Positions 20,325 through 34,700 of a stretch of 64,000 nucleotides of DNA are shown here, in pieces. Under the pieces are notes generated by a model, which saw nothing but the letters and a program-made list of their open reading frames with translations, had not been told where the DNA came from and searched no databases. The translations under genes and the position numbers were made by a program. Position 1 is the first letter of the stretch; the number at the start of each line of letters is the position of its first letter. The stretch is from contig OY821793.1 in NCBI GenBank assembly GCA_963682175.1, positions 30,022,391 to 30,086,390 on the forward strand, written 5' to 3'. The DNA comes from Triglochin maritima. Its lineage: Eukaryota; Streptophyta; Magnoliopsida; Alismatales; Juncaginaceae.

Positions 20325-22759
20325 TTCCTTCCGGCCGGCGATTCCGATTGGCTCCGCATCCGTTTTTCAAAGAAATGTTAAATTAATCATGACATTCTAA
20401 TAGAAATGAGGGTAAATTGCATTAATTTACCCTCATGAATATGCATCTTCTTCTCCTAACTATTAGAATAGGAGATAAAAACGAATTAATTATTAAATTA
20501 GGAGATGAGAAGAAATTAATGTGAGAAACTTTGTTGATAACTTTCTTTCTGTTCTTAAATTAACTAAGAATTTCAAATGAAAATATTTTGACATTATCAG
20601 CAATTATTACCATACTAAATCCTTAATTGTCTGCCCCTAAGTTTGCAAACACATATATTATTCGATTTACTTCAATCGTTTATTTTCACTGTTAAGCAAG
20701 AAAAGCGAATCCTTTATGGAGAAAATGTCCTCAATTCAAGATCATGTCTAGACTAGAACACTCTTAGTCACTTGTTTTACATTATTCCACCAACAATCCA
20801 ACATATCTCTATATTAATTGTTATTAATTATCACTGTAAATCAAGGTTAGAACATGAGCATCAAGCGTTGTGAAGCAGCCATTGCCTTAAGGGATTTTTT
20901 TTCCCATCGTGCAATATTTGCCTTTTTGTTTGGAAAAAAGAGTTAATTAAATGGATAACACGATTAAGACTATTTAATCCAATAAATATCCTAAACAGAT
21001 TTCTTGTAACACATTTTCATCTACTACAAAAATATACTATAGTTATTAATGTACATGACATAATGTTATGTAATTAGTCTAAAAAAAACGAACATACTGT
21101 ATATTGATAATTGGATAAATAAAGCTAAACCAAAACGAATGTCTTTCATTTTACAATGTTGATTATCATGATTATTTAAATTTGTAGCATGAGTGCTTCG
21201 ATAACATTTTCTATATATGAATACAGTTATTTATTATCGATAGTGGATATGAATTAAATGTGGTTTCTTGTACTTAGGTTTTTTTATGCTTTTGTCGCAT
21301 AGGTTATTGCATTTTTTTGCCTTTTATTTTCGTATTTGTTTCAGACATATCCTAAGGCCGAACAAATAATATCATAGCTGAAAGATGGAGAAAATATTAC
21401 GCCCTATAAATACATTTATAACTCCCACGTCCACGGAATTTCAGAACCAAAAACTGCAACAGAATATTGTACGGTGGTTTGCAATCCCATAATTATATCT
21501 TTAAAAAATGGCATTACATTTTTATAACCGTCACTCCATTGAACTAATCCAAAGTCCTTACATCCATAAACACACAATATTCTTTTAGAGTGGCATAGAC
21601 TATAAATAGTTATTATAGAGTGATGATATATTTAGAGTTATGTTGTTTTGTAGTGGCACATAACCAAAAAAAACCTTCAAAATATTCAAAATTTTAACTC
21701 TATTTACTTCCCATGTTTTTATTTTATTTTGAAAGCATGTAAAATTTTATTTATTAATAGGTTCATTATTTACTTCTCATGTTGGTATTCTGAGGCCAAG
21801 ATCAAGATAATTATATTAGCCTAGAGTTCAGCGAAATTGAACAATGTGAATTTTAATGAATTTTACTAAACATTATTTTTAATGTTCTTAATCGAAGCTT
21901 GCTTATACAATGAAGGGGATATAGATTAGACAAGTGATGTATGCAATTTTGCAGTGGTAGCCTCACATCCCACCACAAATATCTCCAACGACTTAACAAC
22001 CAGATATTATCATTTTAGTGAGAGGGACTTCGAGTGTAGGTTTTATGTTCTAGGATTTAGGATTATTGTCTGATATATTCACCATACATTCTAGTCTGGC
22101 TAATTCTTCCATTCTCCAATGAAGTCACTTAAGTTAGTTGGAGTATAGTTTTGACAAGTATTTTGTCTATAAACATTTAGTTGAAGGAAGTTTGGACTTT
22201 CATGTTTCATCGAGTCATGTACATAGTTAAACAATTGTTGGGTCTTTCTTTAGGTCAGTAATGCAATTTGCTTTCTAGTTTTAATATTTACAGACTTTTA
22301 GTTCTAGGAGCTTGGATCTCCCTTGGTCATTCAACACTACTCTGAATTAAATATCTATCATCACTGAAAATAACAATATTTTGCAGATTCTATAAACACT
22401 GGCTTTTGTCGATAAATTGACACAACACAAATACAACATACAAAAAATTGGTATTTGACTAACATTACACAAATTTGAAACTAAATGTTCTACAAAGAAT
22501 GAATGATGCTCCTAAATAAGATATAATAAAACAAAACAAAACACCAACATCATATGATGCAAATAGGAGGGAGTTCATAATAGCTACCCCTCCCAGACAC
22601 CCTTAACCCTATATAATTTACAGTCTAAAGAAGCAATGAATGATTTTACAAAACTATATGAGAAACAGGTGAATTTACAACACTAGAATGCGGAATGAGA
22701 TGTGGGTTGGAGTCGAATAAATGACGCAAATATGAACGAAATTAAGACATTCTACAGCC
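20325..22759. other. Intergenic: exonuclease promoter and myosin 3' flank
   Basis: AT-rich, no exon recognised. The first ~100 bases are the likely promoter of the exonuclease gene. A small perfect hairpin (GAGGGTAAATT, 5-base loop, AATTTACCCTC) lies at ~20407-20434. The right end is the myosin 3' UTR. Confidence 0.5.
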
Positions 22760-25700
22760 TCACTCTAAAAACTGGAAGGCCGGATTGTTGAGAAGCTCTT
22801 CTGCTGGCTTGACGCCAGCAAAATCCTTCTCTAGTAGAGAATTGGAGATCTCGTCCGCGGAGAACGGAATGCTGCACAAAGAAAAACATCAGCTAGCGAA
22901 TATATAAATAACTTTGCAGTTGTTTTCAGAATTACTATGTAGCACAAAACCAATTAAAATCAACATGAACCACATGCCAACATCAACAGGAAGAAGAGGG
23001 GGGGAAGGTCGATACGGCATGCCAGCGAACAACCTCTAGCAGATATTTTTATATGATTCAGGTGGCATTTCCCCCTAATTTTTAATGTAAGTTGATGCTT
23101 ATTGTGTACACCTACGGATTATAATAGCATTTTGTACGCCAACAGGAAAGCCAACATACCTAGAATCTTCGTCAAGTAAATAAGCACTGCTGACAGCACT
23201 GTTGGACTCTTCGGTCATGAGAATTCTCATGCTTGAAAGAACCTGTTCTCGAGACATACAAGTAATATAGCTTCAGCAAAAGTAGATAAAATGCAAAGGC
23301 AATTCAAGTTCAGGAAAGGAAAGGGCAAAAGGCAATCTGTGATGCATTTGTAGACTTACATCTGCTGACACACTTTGAGTATTGTACTTATCATCCTTGT
23401 ACTGTGTGCAAATTCGGTAAAGTTGTTGGACACTCAACACCTGCACACAACACTAGTAAGTAACCATGGGCATTTTTCAGATCATTGAATCATGCAAAAT
23501 TGTTGTGACGTACCGGACAGAGATCATTGGATATTTCATCATAAGAAATCCTGTATTTCTGAAATATGACCTGCACAATGGAGTTCATATGAGTCAGAGA
23601 CAACCAATTTCTCCCCCGTTTTCTTGCAAATTGCACAAAGTCACAACGTAAATGACTAGATGACACTTCATCAGTAGCATAAAAGAAGATACCGATTGAT
23701 GGCACAATAGCATGAGGAACAAAAGACGATGTACAGACTTGTGAGAAACATCACGAAAGATATAAATACATACCAAGAAACCAACAGCCTGCCTGATGTG
23801 CTTAAGTTCTTCCCAGCACGATCCAGCATACTGCAAGGAAAAATGATACCTCGGTATAATTAGAGCTCAAAACTCTCTCAAGATGAGGTATAACGATTTC
23901 AAAAGAAATGAAGTGGATGCATGGTAAGTTTATCGTAATTCATGATAGAACTATGCATTGCATCTGTTATAAAAAACAGTGACAAAACCAAGATTTGGAC
24001 CTCAGGTTTCGCTCGGGCACTCCATAGCTCTAGCTCAGCTAAGCCAGACTTCACGTACTCACCGTTGCTAAATGAGCAGCATTCACGACGCAGAAGAAGA
24101 CTGTAGCAATATAAAATAGAAGATAGTACCAATCTACTATGAGATGCTACTAGAAAACCATTTAAAAAACAAATAAAAGAATTCAGTTACCTGTTAAATA
24201 GTTGGACATTGACGAATGAAAAAACCTGAGTGAAAATCTTCTGAATTATGACAGACGGTATCTAGAATGAAACAGCATATCCATCAATAACCACATCTTA
24301 GATTATATGGAATATTACTAGAGTAAAATGTATAGCCCTTACAAAGTTCTCTTGCAATGTTTTCAGCACATTATCAAGTGTCTCGATGATGCTCTGCCAG
24401 TGGCTGTTTGAAGTATTACTGCCAAATGATCGTCCAGAACCCTTCAGAATATTAGCTCTGTTGGTTCTCGGTGCCTGTAAACTCGCAATAATAAGAAAAA
24501 TAAGATAAAAATGTGAAGGTGAAGATAAAGTCATACAGCAAAAAAATGCAATCAACATAGAGAATATTCTCATCAGCAAAAACAGCACGAGATATTTGAA
24601 CTTCACTTAACATTGTTCTTTTCTCATCAGATTCAAACAAATCAACAACATGACTACAATGGCAAAGATACAAATGCCGAATCTAAGGATGGAATTTGTA
24701 GAAATTGTTCATGATAGATCTATGAAGAAACTGCTTTTACGTCTCAATAATAATTTGAGGTTTGAAAAGGACAACAATAAATAAAAGGAACTGCGGACAA
24801 GCAACAAGGACAAACTTGCCTGTATGCAAAGGGATAGCAAGGAGCCCACATCTTTTTTGATGTTGTCCCTTATAATTCCATATATTTTCTCCACATATGC
24901 GGTCAGTTGTTGTTTGAAAAGTAAAGCAGGGTACTTAGCTTCAACTTGAGGAACAACATCTAGTCCATCAACTGGAAGATTGGCAGATGAACGAAAACCC
25001 TGAAATGCAATGTAAATAAACCTTAAAAATATTCAATTATGCTCATACAACTACAGCACTTAAGCCCCATGCAGAACCATATTAGTACTACTGATATCAG
25101 CATCCACAAAATATTCTTAAGCTATAAAATCCCTTACTTGAGCCATACGTCCAAATAAGGATGTTGGCGGTGGTTTTCTACGAGGAACTGTCCCACCTGC
25201 ACCAGCAGCCTTAAGACTGTGCTGCAGCAAGAATAGCAACGCAGATGTGTTTGATAGCCAGTACGCCATATGCTCGTTGCTTTCTTGATCCTGCACCAGA
25301 AATGGAATCAGATAATACATCTAATAATGCATACAAGCAAATGAACTGGGTGCATCATGATGGCTTTCAAATGTGAAACCGAAATAAAGTTTTTTTTTGG
25401 TTAAATAGTTGGAAGGTTCAGAAATGTCGAAGTATTGGAACATAATATATAGCAATTAAAGCATTAAAAGCAAATGCATAGTCACCCCGCAGTGCTAGCT
25501 TCATTTTGGTTGAGTGAAGCATAGCAAGTTTGGTTGAGTCAAACATCCAACACAGAGTTCGTAGATCATGTATTGTGAGTAGGACAATTATGTAACTTTA
25601 TGAGGGAAGCATCTGAAGAAAGTTACAGTAAACCAAGATTTTCATAACCGAACCGGACGTCGAACCGGCAATGTCAAAGGTTCAAAGGTTCGACCGGGGT

Positions 25701-28700
25701 CGGACCGAATCAAACAGGTTGAACTGGTGACGTCAACATGACGTCATAAATATAGAAATAAACAAAAAATAACCATGAAAAATAATAAAAAATACCGGTC
25801 GGAGTGTTGAGTCCATGGTCTAGTCGCGAGCGAGCAGAGGGAGCGCGCTTTGCAGACATTTTTTTGTTTCGACACCCTATTATTGTACTCCAAATATTAA
25901 TTTGTTTACCCGTTTATTTACATTTGTGTTTTTTTTTTTTGGATTTAGGTAAACGGATATATCCGTTTACCCAGAACCGCGGCTGGACCGGCTGGTCGAA
26001 CCGGTTCGACGCAAAAACAGTTTTTTACGGGTTATCAGACCAGACAGGCCTTCGGTTCACGGTCCAACCGAACGGTCCGGTTTTCAAAATAGTGCAGTAA
26101 ACACACTTGCATTCACTTGTCACTTTACAAATCTAAAAGGTTAGCTCTTTCATAACATGATAAGAATGGTGAAAGTAAATATCTGAAGATTTGGCAGCTA
26201 ATAAATGAGAAAACGATAACATCATGTTTGCCATATCACAATTGAGTCACTAACTCGCTATTCACTAGCCCATTAAAAAATCTGAATACTTTGGTAGGAG
26301 TATCCCATACTTAAATATGTTAATAGGCTGGTGAACCTATTTATGTGGATGTGCAATTCGCAGCATAATGATAGCCTTTATGAAGCATAAAATGAATGCA
26401 TACAAATTAAAATTTATAACAAAAAAACCCAGAATGAATATAAACATTTGCTATGCCAGTAAGTCCAATTGGAAAATATCACATTACCTCGATTGCGGAT
26501 CCAATCAACTGTATAAGACGATCAAATACATTTGTTCTCTCAGCTTCGAACGATTTCCAATGAAGTAGGCATTTATAGATTGTAAATGCAGCGATGGGCT
26601 TTCCTTGACTGAACCCAAGATTTTGTACGACACAATTCATCAGAGCATCAACATTTTCCTACAAACATATTCAAGTCAGAACCACAAAGGAGGAAATATT
26701 GTTCATTAATGATGACCTACTGCAAGCCAGCATGTACATACATGTTGTCTCTCAATGTAAGATCTCCTCATTTTGGGATCAAAACTTGAATAATTCCTCA
26801 TATTTGGGGGAGCACTTTGTGGTTCCTGCAGAAGTGTCAAGAAGAATTTGCATGATACACTACACATACATGATACATGACCAATCTAAAGGAATAGCCT
26901 CAACATAAGGTTAACATGATGTCTTACCTTGACCGCCTCTACCTCCTGGATACCATTTTCTGGAATCTGATTAAAAAAGAAAGAAAATATGTAAAATTCT
27001 GAAGTGATAAATTAATGGTCGAAAGAAGAATCTGCTACAAACATACGTTTGCCATTGGTTTTGGAATTGCTAGATGTTCCGACATGCGTTTAACAGGGGA
27101 ATTCAACAAAGCCTGCTGACGAATAATTTGATCCTCTGATTCCAGATTGGAGAGCTTTTCCTCAAGTCTACAAAGAAACAAGAATTTCGTGGTTAAAGAG
27201 AGCTTATAACCTACACAAAGATTAAAGGAGCTTTTCATTGTCCAACAATTCCGCTAAACTAATAACGCCTGATGATAAAAAAAACCAGCAATGCCTAAGA
27301 ATATCCAAAATAACAGGAATATATGAGTTTCTTTTTTAACTACAACAACCTCTGCATCTCTTGGTTCAGATGAACAATCTTTGCCTCAGCCTCCACAGCC
27401 TTACTCAGCCTCTCTTCGCTGATTTTGCTGGTTTCTTCATACTTCTTCTCTGTTTCATCAATTTTCTTTTCCAGTGTACTCACCAGTTCCTACAATTGTT
27501 ACGAAATGAGTTAATTGACAAGTAATATTAGTTTCAGAAACAAAATGGTAGTTTGAACTAGCCAGTAAAAGGACCAACTGACTCAATTTGAGCAAAGACT
27601 TGTGAATATACTAATAAGACATAGGACAACATCTCAAACGCTACGCACGGAAAAGTGAGGACGCAAAACCTTATATTCTTTGAGGACTTACCTTGAGCTT
27701 CATGTTCTCAGCAGAAAGCTTTTCCATCATTTTAGTGTCAACAACAGGAACCTCCCGTATAACTGGCACTGCCTCAGCTGCTTTTTTGGCAGCCTCCTGC
27801 TCCTCCTTGAACAATGCTTTAGTTTCCTTGAATTGAAGTTCCATCTCTTGCAAGGCAGATTGTAGTTTTGCATTTTCTTGGGTTTTAGCCTCTTCCAAGT
27901 CAGCCTACATAAACATGTGGTAAGTGCACGGGGAAGTGCATTACATATAGGACCAATGAAGATGCCAAGATGAGTATAATATGGAAAATCTACATGATGA
28001 GAACCACCAAAGTCCACTCATCAGTTATATTGAGAAATACCTAAGAGTCCAAAATGGAAAAGGTTACAGATTTAAGAAGTGAACAGAAAACAAAGTGATC
28101 AACAAATTACCCGCATGCGCTTCTCCAGCTGCAATCTCCAAGTGAGTTCCTCGACTTGTTTTTCCAACTTATTTTTAGCAGCTTGAAGAGCACCAGTTTC
28201 TCTTGCAGCCTGGAAATAAAAAAGGTCAATACGAAAGAAAAAAGTGTATTCTGAACTTCGCAAATCAGACAAATATATCCCCCTCCAAGACCTACTGAAA
28301 CCTCATAAAAGTGAAGCATTAAGACATAATGCTGCACTCGATTTCAACAAAAACACCATACAAAATCAAGACTGATTACCACTTGCAAGAGTAATACTCA
28401 ACAACTACCAAGACAGAAATAAGTGAACATAAGCAAGTGGTTTTTTTTAAATTAAGAACATACTTTCCATTAGCAGTAAATGTTTTCTTCAATATCAGAT
28501 ATACTAAATGTTGATGTGCTCCCTTCACTGTCTACTAAAGTAATATATATGGTCATTTCCTTTTGAAAAAGATTGGAGGTGATTCCATATAAGTCAACAA
28601 AAAATCAAAGGGGTTATACCACGAGAGAGTGGTATGTTGGATGAACCACATACGAGAAATAAAAATTTGAAAGAAAATGTGAAGAAAATGAAGGCCCTAA

Positions 28701-31700
28701 GGAGAAGCAAAATGCAATTCGGTCACATTATTAGTTCTTGAAAAGTTGGTCGTTATTAGATTGCAAATATTTTCAAAATAATAGAGGTTTATATCAAGGA
28801 ATAGAATAATCTCCTGGGGAACTAAGTAGCTAACAAACTATGCAACTGTTTAGATAAAATCAATAAACATGCTTACCATTTTGAGCTGTCGAAGTTCCTT
28901 TCTAGCAACTCTTCCCCTCCAAGCACATTGGGTGGTAATTGCAGCCTTCTTTGTTGTTGTGAGATATTTACGGGCCAAAAATTGGCGGCATTTGCTCTGT
29001 TGGTGATTTAGAAAGGTAAACACAGCAGAACTTGTTTAAAAGGAACAGACAAACTAACCAGCCCCTCTGAATCCATTACACCAAATGCACTAATATTCTG
29101 CGTGCAAGATAACTAGCCCCTCACGAAACACAAAGTTCACAACCTTTATCACTTCATTGGTTGTTGTAATGTTGGGGACCTCTATTGGGGAGGGGGGAAA
29201 TTCCAATAAGGACTACAATCCATCTGATAGGCACCGCTCACTCTAAATATTATTTGCATTGTGCCACATGTATACACTAACACCTTAACCTTAGTTTTGA
29301 CAAAATTTCAAGTTTCAAATATCACGTGTAACTGGTCAGCACACACCGATAAAAAAAAAGGTCAGCACACCAGTGGAATTGTCGAAGATCTTATAATTCT
29401 GCTATAGTAAAATCTAAGTTAAAATTTCAGTTATAAATTCACTGTTGTCACTTATAATTCATTTAACCATTAACATGTCAAAATTAATTTTAGTCGTATG
29501 ATGAACCGGCCCAGGAACCTCAAGTCAAAACACAAAAATATGAAGATCAAAATTGATGAAAACCAACATGTCTACCATACCTGGATGATGATTGCAGCTT
29601 TACATCGCCGTCTAGCACGCAAGTCATCTCTAGATGCCATTCCACGTAAACCAGCTTGAATTTTGATTGAAGAAGAATACAGTTCATTATAGGATTTTCT
29701 TGCAAGATGCATCCGCAGATAAGTTTGAATCTTCACAGAAGCAGCTTGTCTGCGCATCTCTTCATATATTTGTCTTGCAAGCAATCCTGACATTGCATTG
29801 TAAATCATTACTCATTGATGGATATAAGTAGCAACGATGGAAGCTAAAAATCAATTCGCAATCTGCTCAAGAAGGATTCACATCGAACAGCTGTAATTAG
29901 ATGTATGTTTTGGACGTTTATTACCTCTGCACACAGATTGCATCTGAATGGCAGACCTCCTCAATGTGATAAACAATCTGCGTGACAAATAGGATCGCAC
30001 TTTCCTTTGTATGATGTTAGCAGACCTTCCTAAAACTTCAGTTCGCATGGCATCAAGTTCAGCCATTTGACCAGCTCGAAGAAACACCTTTGTTTTTCCA
30101 ATCTGAAATTTGCATCAAAGCAAAATTGATCTGTTACCTAAGATGTCTTGTTCTTCCCACGGTTTTGTAATAATTATAATTTCAAAAAGTTCTCTCGAAC
30201 AAAGTATCTTCATCAGTTTTGCTGATTCACACTACCGATTTTGTAACCTTTACTTATCAAATCATTTTTCTTCAACTCAAGGAATATAAATTACAGAAAC
30301 ATGCTGGTTGAAAAGCAATTGGATCTCATAATTCACGATGTTTACCTGATAACCCTTGAGGTTAACCTTCTCGTTGTCTACCAACCTCATGCAAGCTGTG
30401 ACCTCGTCACAGCTACAATTAGAACACGTATAAGAAACATAGACCACGACAACAATTCATATAAAAAACTAACAAAATAATTTCTAAGCAACCTTCCATC
30501 AAATACTTCAGGTGCAAGAAGGCCAAATCGATCGATAAATTCAAGAAAGGTCTTCCTAGTTGGATATCCAGCACAGCTTATTCTGATTGCCTCCATAACA
30601 CCCTAAAGAACCCATAAGCAAAAGATCAAGTTTCCCATGGTAGATGATAGGAAGTTACAGTGCAACTGAGAAAGATTGGAAGAAACTGTGATGCTTACCC
30701 CACATCTAAGCTGTTGGAGAACGTTCGTGTTCTCAAAAATGGCTGGCTTAAGAAGATTGTTTGGTTTAACACAACGAATATAGTGTGGCTCTGTGGCATT
30801 CAAAGTTTCCAATAAAGATTGCAATTGTTGCTGCAAATATTCCACCCTTGTATTTTTCAGATATAGTAGCACAAGAAAATATTGCATATAAAACACAAAA
30901 ATAAGGTTTACAGACCTTGAATCTTGAACCAATTGACGAGAACTTGGAGGATTTGGAAGAATCCTCGGCTACAGGTGGAAACAAAGATGCAACAAATGGA
31001 CACTTGGAAGCATTCAAAAGAGCTTGGTGCTCCGCAACAACATAATCTTTGTTCTTGTCTAGGAAAAATTCTGTCTGGTATGTTACCTGAAAATAAAAGG
31101 AAATTAGTACATTGTGGTATGAAAAGAAGGTTAACAAATATCAGGTGTACAACGCTTACATCGCCAGCATAGTGAGCAATTGTGAAGTCAGTCCGTGCAA
31201 GCTTTGGTTTACTAAAGCGCTTGTGGTCTTTGAAAGTCTGATAAAGCTTCTGAGTGAATGTCTCATGAGTTGATCTTGGAAACATACTACAGGAAAGAAG
31301 TGGATGTCATTCAGAATGTTGTGATTTATTAGGTGTAAAAAATCAAATCTTCATACGCTCATCAGGGATGAAGGAAATTAAATGTGTGAAGATAAATTTA
31401 AACATACCAAGCTTCATCCAAAAGAGCAATGATCCCACCTGGTTTCTGAAAGTACACAAAAATATGATCTCAACAAAACTCAAAGAAAAAGACACTTCGA
31501 AAATTGAGCCACATTTATGGCAAAGAATTAAAGTCAATAGATTGCAGTGACGCCACTCCAAAATATCCAGAAATCCTACTTCCAGGCTTAAAAACCCATT
31601 AGTTTTTATAGATGATAATTAACCCCCTCCCCCTTCCAGGTTCCATATAACTTGATTTAGTTATCATTGGGGTTAAGAATTGCAACACATTCAAAGAGAC

Positions 31701-34700
31701 ATGCATTTTACATAAAATTCAGAAGGAAAAAAGGAGAAATGTACTTATAGAGGACAATAGTTAAGAAAAACGACACCTTCTCAATGAGATTAAGAATATC
31801 TTGATTATCAACAAATTCAATATAACTCCAATCGATTTCTTCTTTGGTGTATTCCTCCTGCTCCATCTTAAATACATGCTGGTTATAGGAGATAAGGAGA
31901 TTAACGTGTTAGAATTCCCTTTTTGCAAAGACTGTCATGGCATGATATATTTATAATCACACCAATTAAGTAGAAAAGACCAAAGTAAGACCTGATTAAA
32001 GTGCTGTTGCAGTTTCTCATTTGTCAAATTGATACAAAACTGTTCAAAGCTGCAGATAGTAACAAATATTTAAATCCAAATACAGACAAAATAAAAGTGA
32101 TTTCTTCAATCCAACCAATGCCAACTCCAACCATAACCATGATAAATTTACAACAATGGTATCCTACACAGATTACACAAGAATTGTGGGAGATCACCGC
32201 TAATTCAACACATAAAAGTATAAAACGGTTCTAGAAACAAAGACTTCTATTTATTGGTTTATGGTATATTTCCAAGACCTATCCATGATTACTCAAAAGT
32301 ATAATGAAGGTTTAAAAACCATAAATGCCTCATCATTACCAAGTCAAGTGTAAATTGGAATATATATACTTAAGAAAAGTAAATAAATTTACAAGTTGAA
32401 AATATGGTTTATTGGTTTACAGCTTCAAATTAGATTGGCAACAAAGTCTGTATTGTGAAAAAATATCAACCTGTTGACAATTCGCATTTGAATAATTAGT
32501 TAGTACCAAATTTATAGAATTCACTAGAAGAGAATGGAAGTCCTTTAAATTCATAAAGGTGACTTCATTTTGGAATATGAGGCCTTCATTGGTACTGATT
32601 GACCTCAACAAACAACATAAAAAGCATACCAGTTAAGCACCTGTTTGTCTTGAAACTCTCAAATCCATAAATATCCAGCACACCAATCAGAACTTTTGAT
32701 TCAGGATCTTGACCAATAGAACCATTTATTTTATTCACAAGCCTGCAGTATCAAATTGTGAAAAAAGTTCAAATGGTGAGCATACAACAAGGTCCATGGC
32801 AGACCTACAACTTCTAGAGTCTATCTTTTCTCAATAAAATAACGAGAGATACTTGCCAATCAAATAAACATGAATATACAATCTTTGCTAAAGCATCTCT
32901 GCTGAGGGCGGCAGCTTCTGGATCGAGATTCTTTATGATGTTTTCATCACGGGTTACAATTATACGTTTGCACAATGAGTCCACAAGGGCCTTCTCGTCA
33001 CACCTGCATGTAGACCTCCAATTAAATCAACAAACCCTCTTAGCATATACAAGCTGTGGTGTAAAAATGGAATCAGATATACATGAACATTTCAGCAGCC
33101 ATTTTCACATGAAACCATGATTTTTCATCTTTTGGTTCCGAAGAATCTGTTTCATTTCCCTTGGTAAATTCTATATTGCCCAAATGAAGAATGGCAGATA
33201 CAACACGGAAAATGGCATCCTACAGAAGAAAAGACATAACAAAATCAGAATAGAAAAATAAATAAGAAGATACACGCATGAGATGAGGAATTCGTCTCTG
33301 GAGTCGAGGTGTAGAGAATATACCTGTTCGTCAGTGGAGATGCCAACAATATCCATTGCCCTTCTAGTTTCTAAGTAATCCTTTGCATCGTCTATTTGAT
33401 CAAGTTTGATACAGTTGCTTTGGTTCAGATAATGAAATGATCTGGGATCTCCGACCTTAAACCTTGCAACATCCTGATCGTAAACCATAGAAAGAGGCCG
33501 AGTCACTTTTCAAATGCTATATACTAGAGTGAAACATGCCATGTCATGAAGGGGAGAAGTGTCAAGATTGTAAAGATACCACGTGTTCAAGAACCAATCA
33601 AGTGTACTTAGAGTGGCAATAAAGATGAAAGACTGGCTTAATTAAACTAATGAAACCTAAATAAGCAGGAACTGCTACAAAAACTAAAAATTGGAGTTTC
33701 ATAAGGAGCTAAACAAGGCAAGCTAATGTCAAACCTGAAAACATGGAAATGTGAAATAAAAGAAAAGAGACATGCTCCTAGAAGAAGAAACTAAAAACAA
33801 ACAATGTACCTCTGGTGGTGCAGAACAAAGCATGTAAAAGCAATGGTAGTTTCTCTCAGGATCTGAAACTTGGCAGACACGCGACCTTTCAAGAAGGTAA
33901 GTCCGTATAGCAGCTCCAGAAATTCTTCCTCTTTGATCAAATTGGATCTCCACAAACTTACCAAAACGACTGTTCACGTGCAAAAATAATTAGATGAGCA
34001 TATCTGACAGCCATACTTGTAAAGCCCTTAGATTGATAAATTCACACCTCGAATTGTTGTTTCGGACCGTTTTTGCATTGCCAAACGCCTCAAGGACAGG
34101 ATTAGACTGTTTAAAGAACCAGAAGAAAACTTAAACACGTTATAAGCTGAAACTACGTTTATGGAGTATGACATACAAAAGAACGTGATGTTCATTAATA
34201 GACTTACTTTACCAGTAGTCTCTTACCGACAAATGCACTGATGGTGAAAAACATATCCTGTTTACTACTGGCAATTTTGATTGGTAAACTTAGAAATTTC
34301 AATTGATGACAATTTTGTCTTACCTCCAAGACTTGCTGCTCTACACTTCGCCCCTCAGCGGCAGCTCTACCTCCCATATAGGCAAGATAGCGCATGAGCT
34401 GTTTGGTGCTTTCTGTCTTACCTGCTCCACTTTCTCCACTGACTAGAATTGATTGACAAACACCTTCATTTATCATTTGCCTGATATAATTGAAGTTTAA
34501 GGAGTATCACAACCTAAGTGTGCACGTAATTAATTGCTTCAATCAAAAGTGAGAAGTTAGTACCTATAAGCAGCATCTGCAACTGCAAATGGATGAGGGT
34601 TCAGCTCGCCAAAAGCTGCACCTTTATATTGGTGCATCATGTGGATGTCATAAAGATGGGGTAGTCGTTGAAATGGATTTACTGCAATCAATATATTTCC

